59,098 bases of DNA from Lachnospiraceae bacterium AM48-27BH (lineage in GTDB: Bacteria > Bacillota > Clostridia > Lachnospirales > Lachnospiraceae), in assembly GCA_003478355.1 (NCBI GenBank), contig QUFC01000024.1, forward strand, positions 1 through 59,098. Reading direction: 5' to 3'. Positions 8,204 to 15,916 of the stretch are shown here, piece after piece. Position 1 is the first letter of the stretch. Every line of letters starts with the position of its first letter. The notes beneath the pieces are model-generated. The model made no database searches. It saw only the letters and a list, made by a program, of their open reading frames with translations, and was not told where the DNA came from. The position numbers and the translations under genes are program-made.

Positions 8204-9049
8204 TTATTCTCCTTTCTGTGTTCTGACCCGCTTTAAATGAACTGCCAGATATGCCACTTCCTCTTCCGATACCTGATGTCCATAGGTCTTTTCAATATAT
8301 TCTTTTACCTTTCTGCTGCACTGGTATTCCTCTGGATAGATCTGCTCGATCATTCCAGGGAATTCTGACAACCCGGTGTCATCATCAATCGTTTCACTGG
8401 TATAGATCCTCTGTGCCAGAAAACGCAGATGCGTGATCAGTCTCTCATAGCTGAGAGAAGTCTCATCCAGTTCCATCTGAAAATATTCCCGGACCAGATC
8501 CAGGACATCCTGAATGATCCTGGTAATATCAATCGTATCCCTCATCTTCGTGTTGTACTCTGCGTTCACAATATGAAGCGCGATTGATGCCGCCTCATCC
8601 ACAGGAAACGCAATTCCAAGACGCCGTTCAATCAAATCCAATGCAAAGGTTCCAATCATGTACTCTTCTTTATAGAAAGCCCGGACTTCCCGCAAAAGCG
8701 GGTTACCAAACAGCATATGATCCTGAAACCGTTCAATGGCGAAATTGATATGATCCGTCAGAGTCAGGTAAATGTTAGGACTCAGTTTTTTATTCAATAC
8801 CCCTTTTGCGTACTGGATCACTTCTGTGGAAATCTGAAGGCGCTCCGGTGGAAGGCTGGCTACCAGATTTTTGAACTGATCCATAGAGCTTGGGTTGTCC
8901 AGCCGGAATACCTTCTCAATCTGTTCCTCTGGAATCGTCATCCCATGACGCATCTGAAACCCTACGCCCTTCCCCATAACCACAACTTCTGTCCCATTTT
9001 CTTCGACGGCACTGACTACATTATTGTTAATTACCCGATCAATCCTCAT
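8204..9049 (-). CDS. BglG/LicT-family transcription antiterminator
   Basis: RNA-binding antiterminator controlled by PTS phosphorylation. The N-terminal CAT domain (about residues 1-55, MRIDRVINNNVVSAVEENG, then VMGKGVGF) binds the RAT hairpin. Two PRD domains follow (about 65-170 and 171-281) with conserved histidines such as LTDHINFAIER and ALHIVNAEYN, and a second set including LITHLRFLAQRI. I start it at ATG 9049 because the family begins there; the longer frame to 9136 reads through the RAT terminator. It is the first gene of the PTS operon and its own RAT site lies just upstream, so it is autoregulated. Confidence 0.92.
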   Translation of the reverse strand: MRIDRVINNNVVSAVEENGTEVVVMGKGVGFQMRHGMTIPEEQIEKVFRLDNPSSMDQFKNLVASLPPERLQISTEVIQYAKGVLNKKLSPNIYLTLTDHINFAIERFQDHMLFGNPLLREVRAFYKEEYMIGTFALDLIERRLGIAFPVDEAASIALHIVNAEYNTKMRDTIDITRIIQDVLDLVREYFQMELDETSLSYERLITHLRFLAQRIYTSETIDDDTGLSEFPGMIEQIYPEEYQCSRKVKEYIEKTYGHQVSEEEVAYLAVHLKRVRTQKGE

Positions 9050-9089
9050 TCCCAATGCCCCATATCTTTCCGATTCAACGTCTATAATG

Positions 9090-9144
9090 AAAAAAACCAA
9101 TCTTAAATCAATATCCCTACCTAAATATCGACTCAAAATTGGTT
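9090..9144 (-). terminator. Conditional terminator in the PTS operon leader
   Basis: Minus strand arms AACCAATTTT (9135-9144) and AAGATTGGTT (9095-9104) pair over 10 positions with one G-U, followed by seven T. The upstream arm overlaps the end of the RAT, so RAT folding and terminator folding exclude each other. Confidence 0.85.
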
Positions 9145-9168
9145 TTGCCTGCTTACCAGTAACAATCC
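9141..9168 (-). promoter_or_regulatory. RAT (ribonucleic antiterminator) for the BglG-type protein
   Basis: On the minus strand the 28-base element reads GGATTGTTACTG, four bases, then GCAGGCAAAACC. This matches the LicT/SacY/BglG RAT consensus almost perfectly. Confidence 0.92.
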
Positions 9169-9198
9169 GAACTATTCATTTCTCTTTCGTACAGTTAA

Positions 9199-9227
9199 AA
9201 TTTATCATAGCTTTTGACAAATGTCAA
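9199..9227 (-). promoter_or_regulatory. Promoter of the PTS operon
   Basis: TTGACA (9222-9227), 17-base spacer, TAAATT (9199-9204) on the minus strand. The -35 is part of a perfect 14-bp palindrome TTGACATTTGTCAA that could also be a repressor site. Confidence 0.7.
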
Positions 9228-9268
9228 CCTTTTCTTTATTTTTCTTTTGTATATTTTTTATAAAAATT

Positions 9269-9895
9269 TTATATTTTTCTCATTTCCTTCCCTATTTTCT
9301 CTAATCCCCGTTTTTCGATCCGGCTGATATAAGATCTGGACAGGCCCATGGCCTGCGCAATCTCCCGCTGAGTATACTCTTTTCCGCCAAACAGTCCATA
9401 ACGCATCCGCACCACCTGCTTCTCATTGTCATTTAAACAGGTCTTATATGCCTGATACAGCTCTCTCACATCCTGGTCCAGAATCATCTGTTCCAGAACA
9501 TCTTCATTTTCCATCTGGATCACATCCACCAGGTGAATGGATTCTCCATCTTTGTCCACGCCGATCGGTTCATAAAGGGATACCTCCCTGGAATACTTTT
9601 TGTGCGACCGCAAAAGCATCAGGATCTCATTTTCCACACATTTGGCAGCATAGGTCGCCAGCCTGGAACCACGGTCCGGTTTAAAGGTATTGACCGCCTT
9701 GATCAGCCCAATGGTTCCCACCGAAAGCAGATCTTCCGTATCATAATCGGTATATTGGTATTTTTTGACCACATGGGCCACCAGACGCATATTATGTTCT
9801 ATTAAAAGCCTGCGGGCTTCCTGGTCGCCCTCTTTTAAGCGTTCCAGGCATTCCCGCTCTTTTGCAGGTGTCAGTGGATTCGGAAAGGTTTTCAA
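9269..9895 (-). CDS. sigK: Sporulation sigma factor SigK
   Basis: A 208-residue sigma-70 family factor for late mother-cell gene expression. It begins MKTFPNPLTPAKE, aligning with the mature part of Bacillus SigK; region 2 shows NMRLVAHVVKKYQ and DLLSVGTIGLIKAV, and region 4 the HTH REIAQAMGLSRSYISRIEK. There is no pro-sequence: the frame upstream holds a few hydrophobic codons but no start before an in-frame TAA. The start codon is TTG at 9895 with AGGTGG about 7 bases upstream. The gene is uninterrupted (no skin-type element). Other sporulation sigma factors are less likely from the N-terminal match. Confidence 0.88.
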   Translation of the reverse strand: MKTFPNPLTPAKERECLERLKEGDQEARRLLIEHNMRLVAHVVKKYQYTDYDTEDLLSVGTIGLIKAVNTFKPDRGSRLATYAAKCVENEILMLLRSHKKYSREVSLYEPIGVDKDGESIHLVDVIQMENEDVLEQMILDQDVRELYQAYKTCLNDNEKQVVRMRYGLFGGKEYTQREIAQAMGLSRSYISRIEKRGLEKIGKEMRKI

Positions 9896-9997
9896 AGAAA
9901 GCCACCTAAAAGCTAAACTTAATGTAGTTTATGCTTCTTTTGATTTTCCAGTGCCTTTCCAGTATGGATTTCCCTGGCTACAGCTCCAAAAACATGT

Positions 9998-10003
9998 TAT
10001 AAT
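9998..10003 (+). promoter_or_regulatory. -10 element upstream of the TM1266-type gene
   Basis: A perfect TATAAT 84 bases before the start; the region 17 bases upstream (TGGCTA) is a weak -35. Confidence 0.45.
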
Positions 10004-10087
10004 GCAGATGTACTGACGGAAAATCCGCCGCAGAAACAAATGCAGGTATGTCTCTGAGATCGTATGCTTATCACCAGGAGGAATGTC

Positions 10088-10347
10088 ATGGAACACGAGT
10101 TGCTGTTATGAGTATTATTGTGGAAAATCAGGATTCCGTAGAGCGGTTAAATGGTCTGCTCCACGATTATGGAGAATATATCATCGGGCGGATGGGGATT
10201 CCTTACCGTCAGAAAAAGATCAACATTTTATCGATCGCCCTGGACGCACCCCAGGACACCATCTCCGCCCTGGCCGGTAAATTAGGCAATTTAAAAGGAG
10301 TAAGCGTCAAAACCGCCTACTCCCATGTCACATGCCAGAATTTCTGA
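10088..10347 (+). CDS. TM1266 family iron-only hydrogenase system regulator (frame broken at the start)
   Basis: A small ACT/NikR-C-like protein annotated as an iron-only hydrogenase system putative regulator. The body reads SIIVENQDSVERLNGLLHDY, then IIGRMGIPYR, ending with GVSVKTAYSHV. AGGAGG lies 6 bases before the ATG at 10088, but that frame is MEHELLL-stop. Adding one A after ATGGAA would give METRVAVMSIIVEN, the family opening. As written, only the ATG at 10108, which overlaps the mini-ORF stop as ATGA, can be used. No hydrogenase maturase is present in the window. Confidence 0.8.
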
Positions 10348-10366
10348 CATCACAAACAACAGAGGC

Positions 10367-11545
10367 TTAGTGATGGAACAGACGGATTCCAGTAAACGCC
10401 ATCGCCATACCATATTTATCACAGGTCTCGATTACGTTGTCATCACGGACGGAACCGCCTGGCTGGGCGATGTATTTCACACCACTCTTATATGCCCGGT
10501 CGATGTTATCACCGAATGGGAAGAACGCGTCAGAGCCTAATGCCACATCGGTCATCTGGTCTAACCAGGCACGTTTCTCTTCTCTGGTAAATACCGGAGG
10601 CTTCACCTTAAATACTTTCTCCCATGCGCCGTCTGCCAGCACATCCATATATTCCTCACCAATATAAACATCAATGGCATTGTCACGGTCCGCTCTCTTA
10701 ATTCCATCTACAAACTGTAAAGAAAGCACCTGCGGAGCCTGGCGTAAGAACCAGTTATCTGCCTTATTGCCTGCCAGTCTGGTACAATGAACTCTGGACT
10801 GCTGTCCTGCACCGATGCCGATAGCCTGTCCGCCCTTCACGTAGCAGACAGAGTTGGACTGGGTATATTTTAAAGTGATCAGGGAAATCAGCAGATCGAT
10901 CTTTGCTTCCTCCGGAATCTCCTTATTCTCCGTTACCACGTTATTTAACAGTTCTTTGTTGATATCCAGCTCATTTCTTCCCTGCTCAAATACCACGCCG
11001 AATACCTGTTTGTGCTCGATCGGCTCCGGAACATAAGTCTCATCCATCTGGATCACACAGTAGTTGCCATTTTTCTTCGCTTTCAGGATCTCTAATGCCT
11101 CCGGCTCATAGCCAGGAGCAATGACACCGTCAGAAACCTCTCTCTTGATCAGCTTCGCTGTATCCACATCACACACATCGGACAAGGAAATGAAATCTCC
11201 AAAGGAGGACATCCGGTCTGCACCTCTTGCTCTTGCGTAAGCGCTTGCCAACGGTGATAAATCCCCCATATCATCTACCCAGTAGATCTTCGCTAAAGTC
11301 TCAGTTAAAGGCAGACCAACCGCTGCACCAGCCGGGGAAACATGCTTAAAGGAAGCGGCTGCCGGAAGTCCGGTGGCTTTTTTCAACTCCCTGACCAACT
11401 GCCAGCCATTGAAAGCATCCAGGAAATTGATATACCCCGGGCGACCGCTCAACACCTTGATCGGCAGGTCTTTTCCATCATTCATAAAGATCCGCGCAGG
11501 TTTCTGATTTGGGTTACAGCCATATTTTAATTCCAGTTCATTCAT
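10367..11545 (-). CDS. purH: Stand-alone AICAR formyltransferase
   Basis: Catalyses formylation of AICAR with 10-formyl-THF, the ninth step of purine synthesis. The 392-residue protein contains only the transformylase part of PurH: opening [14 protein letters not shown], the [13 protein letters not shown] motif (Lys-His pair of the active site) near residue 65-77, [21 protein letters not shown] near 230-250, and the C-terminal [14 protein letters not shown]. The IMP cyclohydrolase half is supplied by the upstream PurO-like gene, 15 bases away. AAGGGAG precedes the ATG. The pair follows a ZTP riboswitch, which senses the substrate of this enzyme. Confidence 0.95.
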   Translation of the reverse strand: MNELELKYGCNPNQKPARIFMNDGKDLPIKVLSGRPGYINFLDAFNGWQLVRELKKATGLPAAASFKHVSPAGAAVGLPLTETLAKIYWVDDMGDLSPLASAYARARGADRMSSFGDFISLSDVCDVDTAKLIKREVSDGVIAPGYEPEALEILKAKKNGNYCVIQMDETYVPEPIEHKQVFGVVFEQGRNELDINKELLNNVVTENKEIPEEAKIDLLISLITLKYTQSNSVCYVKGGQAIGIGAGQQSRVHCTRLAGNKADNWFLRQAPQVLSLQFVDGIKRADRDNAIDVYIGEEYMDVLADGAWEKVFKVKPPVFTREEKRAWLDQMTDVALGSDAFFPFGDNIDRAYKSGVKYIAQPGGSVRDDNVIETCDKYGMAMAFTGIRLFHH

Positions 11546-11560
11546 TTGTAATCTCCCTTC

Positions 11561-12274
11561 TTAACAGTTCTTATTGATGATCCGGCTCTCATAAATACCG
11601 GTTTCGATGTCAATGTAACGGACAAATAAAGAAACTTTATTGTCTGGATTCAGGTTCTCCCATACTACCTTGGCAAACTCATCGATCTCGCCAGAGATAG
11701 CAACCACCTTCGGCTCTCCCTCAAAGCTTGGCAGCGGATTGCCGTCGTGCATATAAGTATGGATAAAACGACCCTGTCCAGCCTTTGGATTCTCGTAAGC
11801 GTAAGTATAGCGGTTGCAGGACTGCGGATCACCGTCATCGCTCTTTAAGATGGACATGGCAAAATTATATCTGCCATTCTCGATATGCATGATACCGGAG
11901 ATCCGTGGGGTGTAATTCGGACCGTCCGGCTCAAATTCCCGGCTTCTTAAGGACTGTTCAAAGGTAAGCTGCTTATCCATGCCTTCATAAATGGTATCTG
12001 TCTGATCACCATTCGTAACGATGGTCTTGTTTCCAAGAACCCGCACTGGAGCATAAATGATCAGACTTGGATCGGTTAATTTGGATGGATCAAATGCCTG
12101 GGTCCGGATGCCTGCCCCGTCCTCAACAAACACACGGTTACGGCTGTTCTCGCTTCTGCCCATGATAAAGTAAGCAGTCACTGCCTTTTTGCCATCCGGC
12201 GTCCTGCCAATGACGATTCCTCTTCCCGGATATGCGTTGCCGCGTAACTCTTCTGCCAGATTTAAAATTTTCAT
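11561..12274 (-). CDS. purO: PurO-like IMP cyclohydrolase
   Basis: Closes FAICAR to IMP, the last step of purine synthesis. The 237-residue protein belongs to the PurO-type cyclohydrolase family (IMP_cyclohyd), first known from archaea: conserved NAYPGRGIVIGRTPDGK near residue 12, GRSENSRNRVF near 38 and PNYTPRISGI near 120. I start at ATG 12274 with AAGGAGA 7 bases upstream; a longer frame to 12415 runs through dispersed repeats and is not credible. It replaces the cyclohydrolase half of bifunctional PurH. Confidence 0.93.
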   Translation of the reverse strand: MKILNLAEELRGNAYPGRGIVIGRTPDGKKAVTAYFIMGRSENSRNRVFVEDGAGIRTQAFDPSKLTDPSLIIYAPVRVLGNKTIVTNGDQTDTIYEGMDKQLTFEQSLRSREFEPDGPNYTPRISGIMHIENGRYNFAMSILKSDDGDPQSCNRYTYAYENPKAGQGRFIHTYMHDGNPLPSFEGEPKVVAISGEIDEFAKVVWENLNPDNKVSLFVRYIDIETGIYESRIINKNC

Positions 12275-12300
12275 AACTGTTCTCCTTTTCCTTCCGTTAA

Positions 12301-12360
12301 AAAAGAATGTGCATCCCGCGGAGCGTTTTTGTGTCATAGGGCGAAGTTTCCTATGAGATA
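12301..12360. repeat. Dispersed repeat family A, copy 3 (degenerate)
   Basis: Carries GCATCCCGCGGAGCGTTTTT, GTGTCATAGG and TTTCCTATGA as in copy 1 but the distal arm diverges (GATAAG). It is followed at 12365-12384 by another hairpin, GAATCCTG / CAGGATTC. Confidence 0.7.
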
Positions 12361-12418
12361 AGAAAGAATCCTGCTTGCAGGATTCTCCGCCTGCGGCGGG
12401 GCGCGACAGCGGCACTCT

Positions 12419-12493
12419 TCCTTTCCGCCGCAGTGCGATCCTTAGCGGAGCGTTTTTTGTGTCATAGGACGAAGTTTCCTATGACACAAAAAA
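12419..12493. repeat. Dispersed repeat family A, copy 2
   Basis: Carries GCGGAGCGTTTTTT, then GTGTCATAGG and CCTATGACAC arms, running into the T-tract of the ZTP riboswitch terminator. It lies inside the leader of purO-purH, so it is transcribed whenever the riboswitch allows read-through. Confidence 0.75.
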
Positions 12494-12592
12494 CCGCCTG
12501 GGCATCACAAAATAACGGTGCCCAGGCGGTCGGCTTTTTTACTACGTGCTCCCCTGTGGTTACCCACGAATCCGCCAGTCGCACGCTCTTAG
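12487..12592 (-). ncRNA. ZTP (pfl) riboswitch with overlapping terminator
   Basis: The minus strand shows both ZTP aptamer parts. The 5' domain has P1 arms CGTGC/GCACG enclosing GACTGGCGGA, a GTGG/CCAC hairpin and AGGGGAGCAC. A linker leads to the 3' domain CCGACCGCCTGGGCA. The latter strand (12519-12530) can instead pair with TGCCCAGGCGGT (12493-12504) followed by six T, a terminator. ZTP and ZMP (AICAR nucleotide) binding would prevent termination and switch on purO-purH when AICAR accumulates. Confidence 0.92.
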
Positions 12593-12596
12593 CCTT

Positions 12597-12625
12597 ATGA
12601 TATATTATTTATTTTAATTTTTCAA
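12597..12625 (-). promoter_or_regulatory. Promoter of the ZTP riboswitch-purO-purH transcript
   Basis: TTGAAA (12620-12625), 17-base AT-rich spacer, TATCAT (12597-12602) on the minus strand, immediately upstream of the aptamer. Confidence 0.65.
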
Positions 12626-12700
12626 GTACTACTTTTTAGTTTTACTTATTAATTTTTCTTATCAGCGGACTGACAAGCTGCGCCCGCAGGTCACCCAGGC

Positions 12701-12731
12701 GTTACTGTTCACGCATTGCGCAAACAGTAAC
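12701..12731 (-). other. Hairpin after the ABC permease gene
   Basis: GTTACTGTT / AACAGTAAC arms 14 bases after the permease stop. There is no clear T-tract; it may be a weak terminator or 3' stabiliser. Confidence 0.4.
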
Positions 12732-12744
12732 ATCCATTCTCTTT

Positions 12745-14100
12745 CTATTCGTTGCGGATAGCCGCCAACGGACTTAAATGCATCGCCCGTAAGGACGGGA
12801 AGAATCCTGCTGCCATACCCACGAAAATAGCAAACACAACAGCCGCCGTTGCAAGCCACAAAGGAATTCGGGAAATATCGCCCGCCTGTCCGGTCATGAT
12901 CTGGCCGATGCCCAGGAAATGGTTCATGATAAATCCGATTCCATAACTGATGGCCACACCGATCACTCCGCCCATAAATCCAATAAATCCGGATTCCAGC
13001 AGGAACATATTGCGGATGGTTCGCAGATCACATCCCAGCACCTTGATGACACCGATCTCTTTGGTACGTTCATAGATGGACATCATCATCGTATTGGCGA
13101 TACCAATGGCTGCTACAAACAGGGAGATGGCTCCGATGCCGCCCAGCACCAGCTGGATCATATTGTATGTCTGCTGGGACTGCTCGATCCATTCCATCTG
13201 GCTGTTGGCCTGGAATCCCATATCCGTAATGGCTTTCTGGACTGCGGTAACATTTTCCATATCATCCACATACACATATGCCTGATTATAAATAAAATAG
13301 GAATATGGTTTTCCTTTTTTGTTGGTTGGCTGCCCCGGGATCGGATTCTTCTTATAAATCTTCTTTAACTGGGTCTTCAGCTGGTCGATATCCGTGTAAA
13401 CGCCATAGGCATAGGAATTATAGTCATCAATGCCGCCCTCTACTACACCTGCCGTCCTGATCAGATATTTTTTCGGCGCCTTCACCGGCGTTCCATCGCC
13501 GCTTCCGCCACTCCGTGACTGATAATAAGCATCGGTATCGAAGATCACAAACATCGGCTTATTCATATAGTCAATATCTGGCAGTTCCTGGGTATCCCAA
13601 TAGCCCTTTCCCGTCTTACTGTTCTGGAACCACTGGACAACCGCGTTTCCATAGATAAATTCCATCTCCGTACTCTTCGGATCCGGCAGCTTTCCCTGCC
13701 CCAGTGGTATCTGCTCCATAAACTCCCTGGTCACACCATTGATACTGGTATTGGTCTCATAGACACCCTGTTTTAAAATCACATTGGTCTCCAGCACCGG
13801 GGAGGCGCTGGTCACATGGGGAATCCGCAGGAATTCCTTCACTGTATCATCGGTAAGATACAGTGGATTGTCGCTGGTCCCATTATTTCCATTATTTCCA
13901 TAATTATAAATTTCAATGGCCGTCATGCTCCCATAGGAAGAATACATCTCCATCATCAGCGCATTTAAGCCAATTCCCAAAGACACCATGACCACCACAG
14001 AAGCCGTTCCGATGACAACGCCAAGCACCGTCAGGGCTGTACGGACCTTTCTTCTGCGGAGGTTATTGATGCTCATGGTCAGAAGATCAAGAAATCTCAT
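12745..14100 (-). CDS. MacB/FtsX-type ABC transporter permease
   Basis: A 451-residue membrane subunit with the MacB topology: N-terminal helix (RTALTVLGVVIGTASVVVM, about residues 20-40), a large extracytoplasmic domain of about 250 residues, then three helices in the last 120 residues (LVLGGIGAISLFVAAIGIAN, GGVIGVAISYGIGF, LATAAVVFAIFVGMAAGFFP). MacB-type systems act as mechanotransmitters or export peptides, lipoproteins or drugs without crossing substrate through a channel of their own. It overlaps the upstream secreted-protein gene by 14 bases, so the ATPase, secreted protein and permease form one operon. Confidence 0.9.
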   Translation of the reverse strand: MRFLDLLTMSINNLRRRKVRTALTVLGVVIGTASVVVMVSLGIGLNALMMEMYSSYGSMTAIEIYNYGNNGNNGTSDNPLYLTDDTVKEFLRIPHVTSASPVLETNVILKQGVYETNTSINGVTREFMEQIPLGQGKLPDPKSTEMEFIYGNAVVQWFQNSKTGKGYWDTQELPDIDYMNKPMFVIFDTDAYYQSRSGGSGDGTPVKAPKKYLIRTAGVVEGGIDDYNSYAYGVYTDIDQLKTQLKKIYKKNPIPGQPTNKKGKPYSYFIYNQAYVYVDDMENVTAVQKAITDMGFQANSQMEWIEQSQQTYNMIQLVLGGIGAISLFVAAIGIANTMMMSIYERTKEIGVIKVLGCDLRTIRNMFLLESGFIGFMGGVIGVAISYGIGFIMNHFLGIGQIMTGQAGDISRIPLWLATAAVVFAIFVGMAAGFFPSLRAMHLSPLAAIRNE

Positions 14101-15916
14101 CGTCTACATCCTCTTCCTGTGAAGCTTTTTTCTTCTTTTTCTTTACTACCACCACGGTTATGGCCGCTACTGCCAGAACTGCCGCTGCAGGAATGATGAA
14201 TTTCAGATATTTCTGGATTCCTGCTGGCTCCTGGTCAACGGTATCATCGAAGTTTCCTGCATCCATGTCCATATCACTGTAGTCCATAGGCTCTGTCACA
14301 TACAGGTTCAATTCCTTCTCGATCGGCTCCTGCTGAATACCATTTTCATCCTCATAGGTGATCAGAATCTTCACCTTCCCGTCATCGGTGGTTGCTGCTG
14401 CGCCAGTCACCATCACATCCACATTACCTGTCTCGCCTGGCTTAATGTTGCCCACATACGTATCAATCGGCACGATGGAATCTGCCTGGAATGCCACAGT
14501 CACATTATAAAGGATCACACGGCCTGTATTATTGATCGGGAACATAATATTGCTCTCATTTCCCACTTCCATGCTGGACGGCATGACTTCGATGGTTCCG
14601 GTATTCAGCCGGGCAATCTGTTTTAACGGGATATCAATGCTGACTGTCTCTGAAGCATTCTTAAATTCCGGGCTGTCGTAGGTTTCCTTGATATTCAGCG
14701 CATAAGAACGCTGGTCGATCCCCGCCTTGGACTGCATATCGATCTTTAACTCTGTCACCTCACCTGCCCCCAGGGAATTCACTACCACAGAGCTGGAGCC
14801 GGAAGCAGTCGTAAATACCGCACTGTCACTGACCTTCTCCGATTCCAGGGAGAATAAAATGTTGCTGGCACCAATGCTGGAAGATGCATTCTTCATCCGC
14901 AGGATCAGCTGGAAATTCTCTCCGGCAACAATATCCTTCGGTATTGTTTCAAAGCTGTCTACTACAAGACGGGCCTTGGTACGGTCATTCTCATTGAAAT
15001 CCTTAGAAGCGTCCTCTTTTTCCTTATTCTTCACATGAACCCAGAACTCTTCTTCTATTTTCTGGAGATCTCCTGTAGCTGTCTCCCGATATGTAATCTC
15101 AAATTTTAACGGATAGTATCCGGTGTAGGCATCGGAACGGATCGCAAAGCTGTATGGCATCGATACTGTTTCACCGGCAGCGATCTTTTCGTATTTCCGG
15201 TCATAGTTGCCTTCGTTAATGGCAAACGGAAACTCGTTGCTGTCCTTGCTGAGTACCATGGAAGCAGTCACATCTCTGGCCTCGGAAATACCGGAGTTAC
15301 GCATATTGATGGCAAAATCCATCACGTTGGGGTAATCACCGTATGGAGTTGCCTGGCCTTCACCAAGGGTAAAGGAAATCTGACGGTCCGGATCATTATC
15401 CTTATCGTTGGCACCTGGTTTCGTGACCCAGATCAGGACCTCACCGTAGGCAATGGCCTGTCTGGAATCTCCAGACTTGCTGTAGATAGCGATGGGAACA
15501 GAATAGTAACCTTCCGAAAGATCAGCCCTCACTCTGGCTGTCAAAGAAGCATTTTTCTCTTTTCCGGCTTGCACCGTTCCCAGCGTTGTTGTTTTAAAGG
15601 TATTTTCTGTAATTTCAAATGGAAATACATAATCACCATCAATTGCATCCGGTTTTGACATGGTAAAATCCTGCTCTTCGATTCCAACCACTACGTTTTC
15701 CCAGTCCCCACCGCTCTCATTTCTCACAACGAAATTGATATTCATACTTCTTCCAATTTTTCCTTTGGAAATGGATTTTGTCACAATCTCATCGCTGTTA
15801 TTGTTCATGGGTGATGCCATCGCCGTCATCGGCCCCGTCAGCCCGCTCACCGGAACCGCTGTCGCCATCATTGCCGCCATTGCCATGGTCAGCCCCTGTT
15901 TCCATAACTTTTTCAT
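14087..15916 (-). CDS. Large membrane-anchored extracellular protein of an ABC export operon
   Basis: A 609-residue protein with a signal peptide (MKKLWKQGLTMAMAAMMATA, then a hydrophobic stretch ending MASP), about 530 extracellular residues made of repeated CARDB/COG1361-like beta-sandwich units (NESGGDWENVVVGIEEQDF; MRNSGISEARDVTASM; MKNASSSIGASNILFSLES; INNTGRVILYNVTVAF), and a C-terminal membrane helix (FIIPAAAVLAVAAITVVVV) followed by KKKKKK and an acidic tail. It sits between the ATPase and permease genes, suggesting a surface partner or adaptor of the MacB-type transporter. I chose ATG 15916 with GGAGGAG 10 bases upstream. Confidence 0.85.
   Translation of the reverse strand: MKKLWKQGLTMAMAAMMATAVPVSGLTGPMTAMASPMNNNSDEIVTKSISKGKIGRSMNINFVVRNESGGDWENVVVGIEEQDFTMSKPDAIDGDYVFPFEITENTFKTTTLGTVQAGKEKNASLTARVRADLSEGYYSVPIAIYSKSGDSRQAIAYGEVLIWVTKPGANDKDNDPDRQISFTLGEGQATPYGDYPNVMDFAINMRNSGISEARDVTASMVLSKDSNEFPFAINEGNYDRKYEKIAAGETVSMPYSFAIRSDAYTGYYPLKFEITYRETATGDLQKIEEEFWVHVKNKEKEDASKDFNENDRTKARLVVDSFETIPKDIVAGENFQLILRMKNASSSIGASNILFSLESEKVSDSAVFTTASGSSSVVVNSLGAGEVTELKIDMQSKAGIDQRSYALNIKETYDSPEFKNASETVSIDIPLKQIARLNTGTIEVMPSSMEVGNESNIMFPINNTGRVILYNVTVAFQADSIVPIDTYVGNIKPGETGNVDVMVTGAAATTDDGKVKILITYEDENGIQQEPIEKELNLYVTEPMDYSDMDMDAGNFDDTVDQEPAGIQKYLKFIIPAAAVLAVAAITVVVVKKKKKKASQEEDVDDEIS

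Noticed and set aside
8204..9136. A 29-residue N-terminal extension of the antiterminator
   Set aside because: It would be encoded by the RAT terminator; the CAT domain starts at the inner ATG 9049.
11561..12415. A 47-residue N-terminal extension of the PurO-like protein
   Set aside because: The extension translates family A repeats and hairpins, and a good AAGGAG site serves the inner ATG at 12274.
12662..12859. A 65-codon frame over the end of the ABC permease gene
   Set aside because: It is a shadow of the permease in another frame with no RBS.
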